A stretch of 64,000 nucleotides of DNA from an uncultured Ruminococcus sp. (GCA_947627625.1 CANQWR010000005.1:1-64000); one strand, 5' to 3'. Shown: positions 35,406 to 44,977, counted from the stretch's first letter. Notes: generated by a model from the sequence alone, not told the origin. Program-made: numbers and translations.

Positions 35406-36338
35406 ATGAACGATAATATCAATATTCTGTCCGAATCAATAGGAAAAGTAATAGTCGGCAAGGACGACACTGTTATAAAACTTATAACTGCTCTTTTGTG
35501 TGAGGGTCACGTACTTCTCGAAGACGTTCCCGGTGTGGGAAAAACCCAGCTTATAACTGCTCTCTCACGCTCTATAGGCGGGAAGTTCAACCGCATACAG
35601 CTCACCCCCGACGTTATGCCGTCCGATATTGCAGGATTTACTATGCTCGACCAGAGAACAAACGAATTTGTCTACAGGGACGGTGCTGTTATCTGCAATT
35701 TTCTCCTCGCCGACGAGATAAACAGAGCCTCCCCGAAAGTGCAGTCCGCACTTCTTGAGGCTATGGAGGAGAGACAGATCTCTCTTGACGGTCAGACACA
35801 CAAACTGCCTAAACCGTTCCTTGTAATGGCTACCCAGAACCCTGTTGAGACTTACGGCACTTTCCACCTCCCCGAAGCTCAGATGGACAGGTTCTTTATG
35901 AAACTCTCTATGGGCTATCCCTCTGAGGAAGAAGAGGTGAAAATTCTCGAACGCACCGAAATGCACAACCCTATTGTAAATATAGACAAACCCGTCATGA
36001 CTGTCGGGGATATAGTCAATATGCAGGAGGAAGTCAGGGAAGTGCGTGTCACGGAACAGGTGAAGCAGTACATAGTCAAGATAGTCTCCTCGACAAGAGA
36101 TGACAGAAATACCACTCTCGGAATAAGCCCCCGTGGAAGTATCGCCCTGTATAAAGCGTCAAAGGCTTTTGCTTATATATATGATAGACAGTTTGTCACT
36201 CCCGACGACGTAAAAAAAGCGTCCACAGCGGTTCTCTCCCACAGAATTATTCTCTCTCCACAGGGAAAGAGTGAGTTCGGCACAAGTGAGGAGTATGTAA
36301 AGCACATACTTGAAACTATCGTTGTTCCGTCTATGTGA
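35406..36338 (+). CDS. MoxR-family AAA+ ATPase
   Basis: The 310-residue ATPase has Walker A (EDVPGVGKTQ), Walker B (FLLADEINRASPK), a sensor stretch (VMATQNPVE) and the lid domain with SPRGSIALYKASKA. MoxR ATPases act as chaperones that activate or assemble partner complexes and often occur with DUF58 and transglutaminase genes, as here. The target is probably in the envelope but is not shown by sequence. Confidence 0.93.
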   Translation: MNDNINILSESIGKVIVGKDDTVIKLITALLCEGHVLLEDVPGVGKTQLITALSRSIGGKFNRIQLTPDVMPSDIAGFTMLDQRTNEFVYRDGAVICNFLLADEINRASPKVQSALLEAMEERQISLDGQTHKLPKPFLVMATQNPVETYGTFHLPEAQMDRFFMKLSMGYPSEEEEVKILERTEMHNPIVNIDKPVMTVGDIVNMQEEVREVRVTEQVKQYIVKIVSSTRDDRNTTLGISPRGSIALYKASKAFAYIYDRQFVTPDDVKKASTAVLSHRIILSPQGKSEFGTSEEYVKHILETIVVPSM

Positions 36339-36348
36339 GAGTGTCGCC

Positions 36349-37554
36349 ATGAAGAAGAAAACAAAAAAATTAAAAAATATTCAGATAGACTCTTTCAAAA
36401 GTATAATCTCCGCACTCGCTGTCGCATATTTGTTATATATTTTCACTTTCTATGTCGACGGCGAAATGGGTATAATACTTATAGCCTTTCTTGTCTCCGC
36501 ACCGATAATTTCTCTCATTCTCGCAACGGGTGCGGTAAAGAGGATAAAAGTCTCAATAGACTGCGACGGCTATGTCAATAAGGACAGTGTGCTGAATCTG
36601 AAAGTAGATGTTGAGAAGTCGGGGCTGTTCCCTATTGCAATCACTGAAGTAAATATAACGGCTTCGGAGGTTTTCGACTGTTTCAGCAAGTCATACAGGC
36701 TGTCAATTCTCGGCGAGGAAAAAAAGTCTTTTGAAGTTCCTATCAGGGCTGTTGTCGGCGGAAACGGTGAAATTTCCGTTGAGTCTGTCTATTCATGCGG
36801 TTTTCTGGGATTTATAAAATTCAGAGTAAAAAACACAGGTCTGCTGTCCGAAAATGTGGGCGTAATCCCCGAAATCCCCGAAATAAAGACTTCCTCTCAG
36901 CTTTTCAGAAATATTGCCGATGTTGTTATGACGAGTGACGATGAGGAGGACAACGACACCGCTATGCTGTTCAGCATGAACACCGTCCCAGGCTATGAAC
37001 ACAGGGAGTACGTTCAGGGCGACCCCCTCAAACGTGTCAACTGGAAACTGTCCTCAAAGAGAAATACTCTGATGGTGAGACTTGACGAGTCTGCATCTTC
37101 TGTTCAGCCTGTCATTGTCCTTGACCTGTTCAGAAAATCTGACGGTGAAGTCCGTGAGGCTGTCCAAAATGAAGAGAGACTTCTGCAATCCGTTTTCGGT
37201 CTGGTGAACGCTCTTGTCCGTCAGGGTATAGCCTGCGGTTTTGTCTATTACGGTTCGGGCGGTGAGATGATTTCCGAAAGTGTCGACAACCCCGACTATC
37301 CCGCACAGCTTTTATTAAAGGTGCTTGCCGTGAAAGTCGTCCCCGACAAAAGAGTATCGCTGAACATGGTAAATGAGTCGGTCTGTGCGTGCATTATAGC
37401 GACTACGGACTGCGGTGAGGGCATAGAAACTGTCACACAGCAAATTCACGACCCCGACAATGTAAGTCTTATGGGTACTTCTCAGGACATGAAAAATCTG
37501 ACTAATTTTCCGCTGTGGTATCTTGACGGTGACAACAATTTCAAAATTGTCTGA
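36349..37554 (+). CDS. DUF58-family membrane protein
   Basis: The 401-residue product has two close N-terminal membrane helices (about 18-65) and the DUF58 signature near residue 225: REYVQGDPLKRVNWKLSSK, followed by MVRLDE. This is a VWA-like fold in related proteins. The ATG lies 10 bases after the moxR stop, and an upstream frame overlaps moxR. DUF58 proteins are the usual MoxR partners. Confidence 0.92.
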   Translation: MKKKTKKLKNIQIDSFKSIISALAVAYLLYIFTFYVDGEMGIILIAFLVSAPIISLILATGAVKRIKVSIDCDGYVNKDSVLNLKVDVEKSGLFPIAITEVNITASEVFDCFSKSYRLSILGEEKKSFEVPIRAVVGGNGEISVESVYSCGFLGFIKFRVKNTGLLSENVGVIPEIPEIKTSSQLFRNIADVVMTSDDEEDNDTAMLFSMNTVPGYEHREYVQGDPLKRVNWKLSSKRNTLMVRLDESASSVQPVIVLDLFRKSDGEVREAVQNEERLLQSVFGLVNALVRQGIACGFVYYGSGGEMISESVDNPDYPAQLLLKVLAVKVVPDKRVSLNMVNESVCACIIATTDCGEGIETVTQQIHDPDNVSLMGTSQDMKNLTNFPLWYLDGDNNFKIV

Positions 37555-37569
37555 AACGGGGTGAGAAGT

Positions 37570-39849
37570 ATGGAAGATAGTAATAATATAAATAAAAATA
37601 ATAACATAAAAAATTTTCTGCTCAAAACCGCCTTTGATCCCGTGCTTATTTACACTGTCGTCATAATGATGTCCATAATGTACCACTACAGGGACAGTTT
37701 AACAATAGTTTACGGCATAGCCTCGTATATTATAGGCTGGGCTGTTTTCAGGTTTTTCGACTATATGTACAAACACAACTTCATAGGCGGTGTGGGGTAT
37801 GTCATACTCCTTATCGGCTTTATGAGAGTTACACGAATGTGCATAGAAAAAGGTCAGGAGAGCTATCCCCTCTCGTGGGGTGTCTGGTTCCTAACCCCGC
37901 AGGACGCTGTTGACTACAACTCTTGGTACACGCTTTCAATGTTCCTGCTTTTCCAGCTTTTCATGATGACTGTCATTTACTACTTCAACCGTGTGAGATA
38001 CAGAATATTCATGAATTTTCTGATTTTTATAATACCCTTTGCGATATACGGCAAGGAGTACGAAAAAATGCCTGTGAGATTCATAATTCTGATAGCTGTG
38101 GGATATATTTTCATGATGATTTACTTCAGGTCTCTGAGGGAGTCCGAAAATGTCACGGTAGTCAGAAAGAAGTCAACTTGGAAGTCCACGCTGGTCTATA
38201 TAGCACTGTTTGCCGTAATATCGACGGTCATACCAAAACCCGAAATTGAGGCGGACAGAACCGTCCTCGAAACTCTCATAAGTGCGGAGCAGTTCACGGA
38301 CAGACTTGTCGCCATGCTGAACGTCTTTCAGGACTCCACGGGCGGTGAGCAGTTCCGAACCCAGAACAGCAATATGCCGATATATTTTGCGGAGTCAGGG
38401 CAACCTCTGAGACTTAAAACAAGGAGTTTTTCATATTACGACTATGAAACCGATTCTTGGAGCGTCAGCGACCTTGACACGGAAATTCTTGAGAGCAATG
38501 TCCTCCCGCTCGGTTTCACGGGAAACGGAGATTTCTACAGTGCAGTTCTTAAGGCTGCACAGCTTGATTCCGATTTTGCCGAAAAATACGGTCTTGAAGA
38601 GTTTACGGGTATGGAGTTTTCAGTACCCGAACCGAAAAAAGTAAATATATATACCGTCTCCCAGAGAGCTGAATTTGCACCCGTCCCACAGTCGGCAGTC
38701 GAATTTCTGAGTACCTCCTATGACGGTTGGATTTCTATGACAACTTCGGGGCTCGCAAGGGCTTCGGGAGAAAAGTTCTCCTCAAATGAAAGATTCAGTT
38801 TCTCCTACTACCCCGACGGATTTATGTACAACGAAAAAAACAGGGCTTTTGTTGACGCACTCGGAAAAACCGATTACTCCGATTTGCTGTGGGATACTGC
38901 TTATATACTCGGCAAAAATTCAAACGGCGACGACGAACTCGGAAAACTGTCTGAGGAGGCAAGTTTTAATTATATCTATTACGATACCTACAGGAGCAGA
39001 CTCGTCGACTACGGTGACAATCAAAAAATATATGACCTCGCAAATCAGATTACAGCGGGTCTTGAATCGGACTTTGAAAAGGCAAAGGCTCTCGAAATTT
39101 ATTTTTACCAGAACGGTTATAAATATGATTTGGAGTACCAAAAATCAGAGGGCGAAAATGTTGAGGACTTCATTTTTGAGTCCAAAACGGGTGTCTGCTA
39201 TGAGTACGCAACCGCTATGACCCTTATGGCGAGAGCTTGCGGAATACCCGCAAGATACTGTGAGGGTTTCAATATGCAGCAGAGGTACACAGGAAACACC
39301 TACAGGGCGGACTACGTTGTCACGTCACAGGACGCTCATGGTTTCCCCGAACTGTATATAAAGGGGTACGGCTGGATGTCCTTTGAACCAACTATTTCTG
39401 ATGCTGCACAGAACAGCCAGGAGCGTGAGACAACGGGAAAACTGTCACAGGCAGGTCTTTTCATACTTGCGTTGTTGATAGTGGTCTTCTTGGGAATGTT
39501 GTTCTACCCCGAAATCTCACACAGAATATTCGTAATGACAAGCGGTAAAAAATCCGTGGAAGTCCTCACGGGACAGGCTTTCAGGAGAATATGCAAAATA
39601 TACGGCATAGAAAAATTCAAAACTTCACAGGAGTCCGAACAAATCGTCAAAAATACGTCGGGTGCGGATATATCGCAAATCAGGGAGCTTTTCGACAGGG
39701 TTCAGTACGGCGGTGAAAGCCTTGACGAAAATTGCAGAAAAATCGTCATGGAGAGTTACAATTCTGCAAGAAATTCCCTTAGAGAGACAAAGCGTCAGAA
39801 GCGGAAATTCCGTCACGAAAACAGGAGAAACACCGAAAAAACAGCTTGA
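37570..39849 (+). CDS. transglutaminase-like membrane protein (TgpA type)
   Basis: The 759-residue product has a block of membrane helices in residues 20-220, a large extracytoplasmic region with a transglutaminase core, and another helix near residue 635. The core Cys lies in TGVCYEYATAMTLMARACG, the His in SQDAHGFPELY, and the Asp-equivalent in the WMSFEPT stretch. The cytosolic end is basic. This architecture is the third member of the classic MoxR-DUF58-transglutaminase set, which may crosslink or cut surface peptides. The start follows GGGGTGAG. The name TgpA comes from Pseudomonas and applies to the type only. Confidence 0.9.
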   Translation: MEDSNNINKNNNIKNFLLKTAFDPVLIYTVVIMMSIMYHYRDSLTIVYGIASYIIGWAVFRFFDYMYKHNFIGGVGYVILLIGFMRVTRMCIEKGQESYPLSWGVWFLTPQDAVDYNSWYTLSMFLLFQLFMMTVIYYFNRVRYRIFMNFLIFIIPFAIYGKEYEKMPVRFIILIAVGYIFMMIYFRSLRESENVTVVRKKSTWKSTLVYIALFAVISTVIPKPEIEADRTVLETLISAEQFTDRLVAMLNVFQDSTGGEQFRTQNSNMPIYFAESGQPLRLKTRSFSYYDYETDSWSVSDLDTEILESNVLPLGFTGNGDFYSAVLKAAQLDSDFAEKYGLEEFTGMEFSVPEPKKVNIYTVSQRAEFAPVPQSAVEFLSTSYDGWISMTTSGLARASGEKFSSNERFSFSYYPDGFMYNEKNRAFVDALGKTDYSDLLWDTAYILGKNSNGDDELGKLSEEASFNYIYYDTYRSRLVDYGDNQKIYDLANQITAGLESDFEKAKALEIYFYQNGYKYDLEYQKSEGENVEDFIFESKTGVCYEYATAMTLMARACGIPARYCEGFNMQQRYTGNTYRADYVVTSQDAHGFPELYIKGYGWMSFEPTISDAAQNSQERETTGKLSQAGLFILALLIVVFLGMLFYPEISHRIFVMTSGKKSVEVLTGQAFRRICKIYGIEKFKTSQESEQIVKNTSGADISQIRELFDRVQYGGESLDENCRKIVMESYNSARNSLRETKRQKRKFRHENRRNTEKTA

Positions 39850-39882
39850 AAATCAACATGAAAGGAAGATCGTCTGCAACAT

Positions 39883-40854
39883 ATGGAATGGACAGAAGTT
39901 AATATATTTACTGCTCCCTGCGGAACTGAACTCCTCTGCTCAAAACTCATGGACATAGGTATTACGGGGTTCGTCATCAAAGACCCACAGGATTTCAGGG
40001 AATTTCTGGAGGACAAAAACGGAAAATGGGACTATATAGACGAAAGTCTCATGGAACTGTCCGACGGTGAGACTACCGTCACAGTGTACCTCCCCGACAA
40101 CAATCAGGGTGCCGATATGCTATCCTCTATAAAGACTGTCCTGACGGAAATGAAGTCCGCCGACAGCGAAAATCAATTCGGGAGACTTGAATACACTCTG
40201 TCGGGCGTTCACGAAGAGGACTGGGCTAACAACTGGAAACAGTATTTCAAGCCGTTCACAATCGGCACAAAACTTATAATAAAACCCTCTTGGGAGGAAC
40301 TCCCCGAAGAGGAAAAGGACAGAAAAGTCCTCGAAATAGATCCCGCATCAAGTTTCGGAACAGGTCAGCACCACACGACACGCCTTTGTCTTGAAGCTCT
40401 CGAAAAACTCATAAACGGCGGTGAGAAAGTCCTTGATATGGGCTGTGGAAGCGGTATACTCTCGATAGCCTCCGTAATTCTCGGTGCGGACAGTGCCTGT
40501 GCCGTGGACATTGAGGAAAATGCGGTCAATACCGCCCGTGAAAACGCCATGAGAAACGGTGTCAGCCCCGAAAAATATAAAACTCTTTTCGGGAACGTCA
40601 TCACAGATACTGAACTCGCCGAAAGCATTGAAGGCGACTACGACATAATTACCGCCAATATAGTGGCTGATATTATAATCGCTATGGGAGACTTTTTCCC
40701 GAAACACCTGAAAAAAGGCGGTACTCTGATAGTGTCGGGAATAATTGAGGAGCGTTCGGAAGAGGTAATCTCTGAACTTAAAAAATGCGGTTTCAGTCTC
40801 GTGGAGATTAGTGTCCGTGAGGGCTGGGCGTGTGCAGAGATGTGCAAGTGTTAA
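39883..40854 (+). CDS. prmA: ribosomal protein L11 methyltransferase PrmA
   Basis: PrmA trimethylates ribosomal protein L11. The 323-residue protein has the family start (MEWTEVNIFT), a substrate-recognition domain, and the class I methyltransferase core: DPASSFGTGQHHTTRLCLEA, VLDMGCGSGILSIA and the NIVADIII motif. It follows the transglutaminase gene with 33 bases between. The ribosome site AAGGAAG is rather far from the ATG. Confidence 0.96.
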   Translation: MEWTEVNIFTAPCGTELLCSKLMDIGITGFVIKDPQDFREFLEDKNGKWDYIDESLMELSDGETTVTVYLPDNNQGADMLSSIKTVLTEMKSADSENQFGRLEYTLSGVHEEDWANNWKQYFKPFTIGTKLIIKPSWEELPEEEKDRKVLEIDPASSFGTGQHHTTRLCLEALEKLINGGEKVLDMGCGSGILSIASVILGADSACAVDIEENAVNTARENAMRNGVSPEKYKTLFGNVITDTELAESIEGDYDIITANIVADIIIAMGDFFPKHLKKGGTLIVSGIIEERSEEVISELKKCGFSLVEISVREGWACAEMCKC

Positions 40855-40911
40855 GTTCTGCCGAAAAAAACGGCAGTTATATAAACAAAATTCACAAAGG
40901 AGAAGATGAAA

Positions 40912-42081
40912 GTGGCTTTATTCAAGAAAAAAAATCAGGAGAACGAACAGGCGGAAACCGAAAAAAAGACCGACCTCAAAGAACTTATTCTTGAGGGACT
41001 TCACGAAAAACTCGGCGGTCATATCTATGACGGCTGTCTCATAATCCCAAGGGGCGGTTTCACGATTGATGTCAACATCAGCAGGCGTGACCAGAGAGAT
41101 GAAGTCCGCATGGCTCAGATAATGTTTGTTATTAAAAATGACGAATTTGACGAGCCTATAATTGACCCTGTTGACTGTCAGGGCAGGAGTGAGGAGGAAC
41201 TCGCAAACCTCGCTGTGCAGATTTTCTACGGCGGTGTTTGGCACCCGATTGAGCAGTCTCAGGAGAGAAAGAACCCCCTCCCCGTCTCCGTTGACTACCT
41301 GCATCAACACTACGATTTCGATATGTACGCACAGTCGATAGTCAGAATAGGCATAAAGGAGAACGCAGGTCCTCCGAGATCTCTGGTGAGCTATATCAAG
41401 TCTGAGATACCGAAATACCTCGGTTCAAAGAAATACTACTGGATAAGGATATACCTCGCAAAACAGGGCGACAGAAAGATAGTGGACGTTCGTGTGAACG
41501 GTTCTATCTGCTATGAACTTGCAAAGTACTATCAGGCTTATGTTGACAGCTGGGACGCTTCAAAAGTTTTCCTCTGTGAAAAGCAGTACGCCCTCTTTGT
41601 TCAGCATGAGGACGACAAATGCCCGTTCACAAAGGAGACCGTCACAACTGCCGCAAAGACTGCTATAGACATGATGGTGAAAATACAGAACCGTGAACAG
41701 TACAATGAGATGGCTAAACGTCTGGACGAAATCACCGAAAACCCCTCTCTTGCCGCTGAAATAAGAATATTTGTCCCCGAAATTTTCGCCAAACTCACTC
41801 TCGGCTACTCAGAGGGAGACTCCCTCTTCCTCATCACCGACGACAATTCGAGAATTGAGTTTCGAAAAACACAGTTACGCTCCTACTTCTACATTCAGCA
41901 GGTCATTCTTGAGTACCTCTCGACAAATCCTCCGAAAGAGGACGTTGTCAGAATAGTCTCAAACAGCGTGGCTTTCAGGGAGCTGAAAAAGGCTAAGGAG
42001 GAGAGCGGTCACGAGCCGAAAGACCTCCATGTTCCGGGAACTTCCTACAGGATTCTCACTGACGATTACAAAGTATGGTAA
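40912..42081 (+). CDS. conserved hypothetical cytosolic protein
   Basis: A 389-residue protein of unknown family. A GTG at 40912 has an AGGAG site at good distance. An ATG two codons upstream is too close. The N-terminus is charged (KKKNQENEQAETEKK), then mixed alpha/beta sequence follows in two halves. One has a GGFTIDVNISRRDQRDEVRM stretch, the other KETVTTAAKTAIDMMVKIQN. No catalytic triad or nucleotide motif stands out. It is probably co-transcribed with prmA and ends at a strong terminator. Confidence 0.7.
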   Translation: MALFKKKNQENEQAETEKKTDLKELILEGLHEKLGGHIYDGCLIIPRGGFTIDVNISRRDQRDEVRMAQIMFVIKNDEFDEPIIDPVDCQGRSEEELANLAVQIFYGGVWHPIEQSQERKNPLPVSVDYLHQHYDFDMYAQSIVRIGIKENAGPPRSLVSYIKSEIPKYLGSKKYYWIRIYLAKQGDRKIVDVRVNGSICYELAKYYQAYVDSWDASKVFLCEKQYALFVQHEDDKCPFTKETVTTAAKTAIDMMVKIQNREQYNEMAKRLDEITENPSLAAEIRIFVPEIFAKLTLGYSEGDSLFLITDDNSRIEFRKTQLRSYFYIQQVILEYLSTNPPKEDVVRIVSNSVAFRELKKAKEESGHEPKDLHVPGTSYRILTDDYKVW

Positions 42082-42085
42082 AATT

Positions 42086-42124
42086 AAAAAAAGCGGACGG
42101 AATTGCTCCCGTCCGTTTTTTTGT
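42086..42124 (+). terminator. terminator after the prmA operon, also convergent
   Basis: A stem of seven GC-rich pairs (CGGACGG with its complement) with A tract before and T tract after. It separates the plus-strand prmA unit from the minus-strand lysis cassette and could serve both. Confidence 0.9.
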
Positions 42125-42145
42125 TTTATTTAATTTTATTTATTT

Positions 42146-42643
42146 TTAATTTTTATACAACTCTCCCGAATAGGTAACGCCGTCAATTGTCAGCGTGACC
42201 TTTTTTGAAGTCTCCCCCGAAATATAGCCGTCATCGTAAACCCCGAGGGCGTTCGGTATCCCCGAAAATGCGGAGATGTCAAACGAATTTCCCGCACAAA
42301 ATTCGGGTCTCACGCAATAGTGACAGTGCGAACCCGAACTGAAACCCGTGTTTCCCTCAATGCCTATAACATCCGTTATATTGACGTGCTGACCGTTCTG
42401 CACCCTGATTTCGGACAGGTGTCCGTAATAATAATAGTAGCCGTCCTCGTCCGACTGTATGCAGACGTACTGCCCGAAACCCTGAAAATAGTCTTTCGGG
42501 TTCTCCCAGTCGGCGTGGACTACCGTTCCCGATACCGTTGCGTGAATTTCCTTGCTGTCAAGCCCCACAAGGTCAAGACCGTCATGCTGTGTACCCTTGT
42601 ACTCCTGTGTCACCTGAAATTTGCCCATATATGGACTGTTCAT
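42146..42643 (-). CDS. M23-type endolysin, phage lysis gene
   Basis: The 165-residue product is a LytM/M23 metallopeptidase. The zinc ligands are His20 and Asp24 in QHDGLD and the HCH set in GSHCHYC, with the YGHLSE His as active-site residue. It lacks a signal peptide, which is normal for an endolysin that reaches the wall through a holin. A C-terminal piece of about 45 residues may bind the wall. It is the last gene of a three-gene lysis cassette. M23 enzymes cut peptide bonds in peptidoglycan crosslinks. Confidence 0.82.
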   Translation of the reverse strand: MNSPYMGKFQVTQEYKGTQHDGLDLVGLDSKEIHATVSGTVVHADWENPKDYFQGFGQYVCIQSDEDGYYYYYGHLSEIRVQNGQHVNITDVIGIEGNTGFSSGSHCHYCVRPEFCAGNSFDISAFSGIPNALGVYDDGYISGETSKKVTLTIDGVTYSGELYKN

Positions 42644-42648
42644 AAAAT

Positions 42649-42840
42649 TTATTCCCCTTTCTTGATTTCCTCACCCTTGCGGTACTGTGTGCCAAAGTAA
42701 AATGATATAACTGTTGTAAAGACAGTCTGGAACTGCTCGGGCGATATAGTCCCACAGCACGACAGCACTACAAAAGCGATCGTCAGCGTTATTGTGACGA
42801 TTGACTTCACGTCAATCAGACGCATCAGTTTCTCTCTCAT
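42649..42840 (-). CDS. phage holin-like small membrane protein
   Basis: A 63-residue protein with two hydrophobic segments (about 11-30 and 36-52) and a basic tail, in the manner of holins of Firmicutes phages. The stretch QFQTVFTTVISFYFGTQ is typical of this small family. It overlaps the upstream small gene by 29 bases and precedes the endolysin by 5 bases, so the three are coupled. Confidence 0.78.
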   Translation of the reverse strand: MREKLMRLIDVKSIVTITLTIAFVVLSCCGTISPEQFQTVFTTVISFYFGTQYRKGEEIKKGE

Positions 42841-43048
42841 GCTCCATCATCTCCACCCTGTGGTTTATATTTTTTATCTGCTCGTTCATGACGGGAATAC
42901 GCTCCGCAAAAGAGTTGTGCTTGTCGACTTTGCGTTCAAGCTGTTCGATTCGGTAACTCGTCAGCTTTGAACTGACAAGTATACCGCCGAGACTGCCCGT
43001 AAGAGTACCCAAGAGCGAAATAAGAGCTATGACGAAATCGCCGTCCAT
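42812..43048 (-). CDS. phage-type small membrane protein with coiled coil
   Basis: A 78-residue protein, starting behind GGGGTG: one N-terminal membrane helix (about 5-25) followed by an amphipathic helix (YRIEQLERKVDKHNSF and on) likely to form a coiled coil. Proteins like this are common just before the holin in Clostridia phages and resemble XhlA/BhlA types. A small hairpin (CCCTCT-TAC-AGAGGG) covers part of the ribosome site. The longer frame has no support. Confidence 0.72.
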   Translation of the reverse strand: MDGDFVIALISLLGTLTGSLGGILVSSKLTSYRIEQLERKVDKHNSFAERIPVMNEQIKNINHRVEMMEHERETDASD

Positions 43049-43157
43049 TTTAACACCCCCTCTGTAAGAGGGCTTTTTCGGGGGCATTTTCAACGGAAAA
43101 ACGTTTAACGGGGAATAATTTTTTATTTTTAATTTAATCCGACTCAATCTAATCAAA

Positions 43158-43195
43158 TAAAAAATGCGGACTGCACATTTCTGCACAGTCCACAC
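43158..43195 (-). terminator. terminator of the hydABC operon
   Basis: The minus strand stem GTGGACTGTGCAG with CTGCAGTCCGC-like complement (GTGCAGTCCGCATTTTTT) is followed by T. It lies about 20 bases after the hydA stop. Confidence 0.85.
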
Positions 43196-43213
43196 TGTAA
43201 TTATTAAATTAAA

Positions 43214-44962
43214 TCAGTTTACACTTCTCTTTACATATGATGTGTGGAGAACCTTGTGAGCTTTTCTGCTGCCGGGTTTGCCGAAGAATGTCTCGTACAT
43301 CTCCTGAATAGCAGGATTCTCGTGAGACTGTCTGAGAGGCATAGAAGAGTCAAGGTCATAGAGAACCTTTGCTCTCTCTTTCCTGATGTCCGTGAAGTTT
43401 CTGACACTCATAGGAACCTGTGGCTGTCCACCGCCGTTTACGCAACCGCCCGGGCAAGCCATAATCTCTATGAACTGATAATCAGCTTCACCGCTCTTTA
43501 TCTTGTCAAGGACAATTCTTGCGTTTGCAAGTCCGCTGACTACCGCAACTTTAACCTCGACACCGCCTACATCATAAGTAGCTTCCTTGATGCCGTCCGT
43601 ACCTCTGAGTTTGTTGAGGTCTGTAACGTTCTCGCCTGTGAGTTCGTGAATAGCAGTCCTGAGAGCAGCTTCCATAACTCCGCCTGTCGCACCGAAGATA
43701 ACGCCTGCACCTGTCGAAATTCCGAGAGGTTCGTCAAATTTGTCGTCGGGGAGTGCGTGGAAATTGATTCCCGCACGCTCAATCATTCTGCCAAGTTCCC
43801 TCGTTGTGAGAGCGTAGTCAACATCGGGACAGCCCGCAGCGGCACTTTGGTCGTCACGTCCTATCTCAAACTTCTTTGCAGTACAGGGCATTATTGAGAC
43901 TACCACTATATTCTTGGGGTCAATGCCCATCTTTTCAGCGTAGTAAGTCTTAGCCGTTGCACCGAACATCTGCTGAGGTGATTTGCAAGTTGAGAGGTGG
44001 TCAATGAGGTCGGGGTAGTAGTGTTCACAGAATTTTACCCAACCTGGTGAACATGAAGTAATCATCGGGAGTACTCCGCTCTTGTATTTAAGTCTGTCGA
44101 TAAACTCGTGTGCTTCCTCCATGATGGTCAGGTCTGCACCGAAATCTGTGTCGAATACCTTGTCAAAACCGAGCTTGCGGAGAGCGGCAACCATCTTGCC
44201 CTCTACGTTCGTTCCGACAGGCAGACCAAAGCACTCGCCAAGTCCTGCACGGACTGCGGGAGCTGTCTGGACAAGGACTGTCTTTTCGGGATCTGCAATC
44301 GCTGCAAGGACTTCCTTTGTGTAGTCCTTTTCGGAAATTGCTCCCACGGGACAGACTGCTATACACTGTCCGCAAGATACACAACTGGTCTCACCGAGAC
44401 CCATGTCAAATGCAGAGCCGATAAAGGTCTTGAAACCTCTCTCGTTCGCACCGATTACGCCTATGCCCTGAGTGTTCGCACAGACCGCAACGCACCTGCG
44501 GCAGAGTACGCACTTGTTGTTGTCACGGTACATATGTGCAGCGGAGTTGTCAACTTCATAGATATTTCTCTCGCCGTCAAACACGCCTGCATCGTCAACA
44601 CCGTAATCCTTACAGAGTTTCTGAAGCTCACAGTTTCCGCTTCTCACGCATGACAGACACTTTCTGTCGTGTGTGGAGAGGATGAGTTCAATAGTCTTCT
44701 TCCTCGCCTCGATTACTTTCGGTGAACTTGTGAGTATCTCCATGTTGTTTGAACAGGGATACACGCACGCTGCGACAAGTCTGAAACCTCTGCCCTCGTT
44801 CACTTCGGTCACGCATATACGGCACGCACCTATCTCGTTTATCTCTTTCATATAGCAAAGGGTGGGGATCTCAATACCTGCCATATGTGCGGCTTCAAGA
44901 ACGGTAGTTCCCTTGGGTACGGAGATCTCAGAACCGTTTATTTTAACTGTAATATTTTCCAT
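43214..44962 (-). CDS. hydA: [FeFe] hydrogenase catalytic subunit HydA
   Basis: HydA makes or uses H2 and is the catalytic subunit of a trimeric, NAD- and ferredoxin-linked hydrogenase. The 582-residue protein has in order: a [2Fe-2S] domain (cysteines in IPTLCYMKEINEIGACRIC), the His-bound [4Fe-4S] (HDRKCLSC), two [4Fe-4S] clusters (CVLCRRCVAVC and CVSCGQCIAVCP), and the H-cluster motifs TSCSPGW, MPCTAKK and MACPGGCVNGGGQP. All ligands are intact. hydB lies 15 bases upstream. This family is known for electron bifurcation in R. albus and others. Confidence 0.97.
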   Translation of the reverse strand: MENITVKINGSEISVPKGTTVLEAAHMAGIEIPTLCYMKEINEIGACRICVTEVNEGRGFRLVAACVYPCSNNMEILTSSPKVIEARKKTIELILSTHDRKCLSCVRSGNCELQKLCKDYGVDDAGVFDGERNIYEVDNSAAHMYRDNNKCVLCRRCVAVCANTQGIGVIGANERGFKTFIGSAFDMGLGETSCVSCGQCIAVCPVGAISEKDYTKEVLAAIADPEKTVLVQTAPAVRAGLGECFGLPVGTNVEGKMVAALRKLGFDKVFDTDFGADLTIMEEAHEFIDRLKYKSGVLPMITSCSPGWVKFCEHYYPDLIDHLSTCKSPQQMFGATAKTYYAEKMGIDPKNIVVVSIMPCTAKKFEIGRDDQSAAAGCPDVDYALTTRELGRMIERAGINFHALPDDKFDEPLGISTGAGVIFGATGGVMEAALRTAIHELTGENVTDLNKLRGTDGIKEATYDVGGVEVKVAVVSGLANARIVLDKIKSGEADYQFIEIMACPGGCVNGGGQPQVPMSVRNFTDIRKERAKVLYDLDSSMPLRQSHENPAIQEMYETFFGKPGSRKAHKVLHTSYVKRSVN

Positions 44963-44977
44963 CAGTAATTCCTCCGC

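Noticed and set aside
38786-39220. Second frame of 144 codons inside the transglutaminase-like gene
   Set aside because: It overlaps the catalytic core in another frame and shows Thr/Lys-rich non-protein-like composition.
42146-43048. Full prophage
   Set aside because: Only the three lysis genes are present, bounded by operons of core genes; no integrase, att-like repeats or structural genes can be seen.
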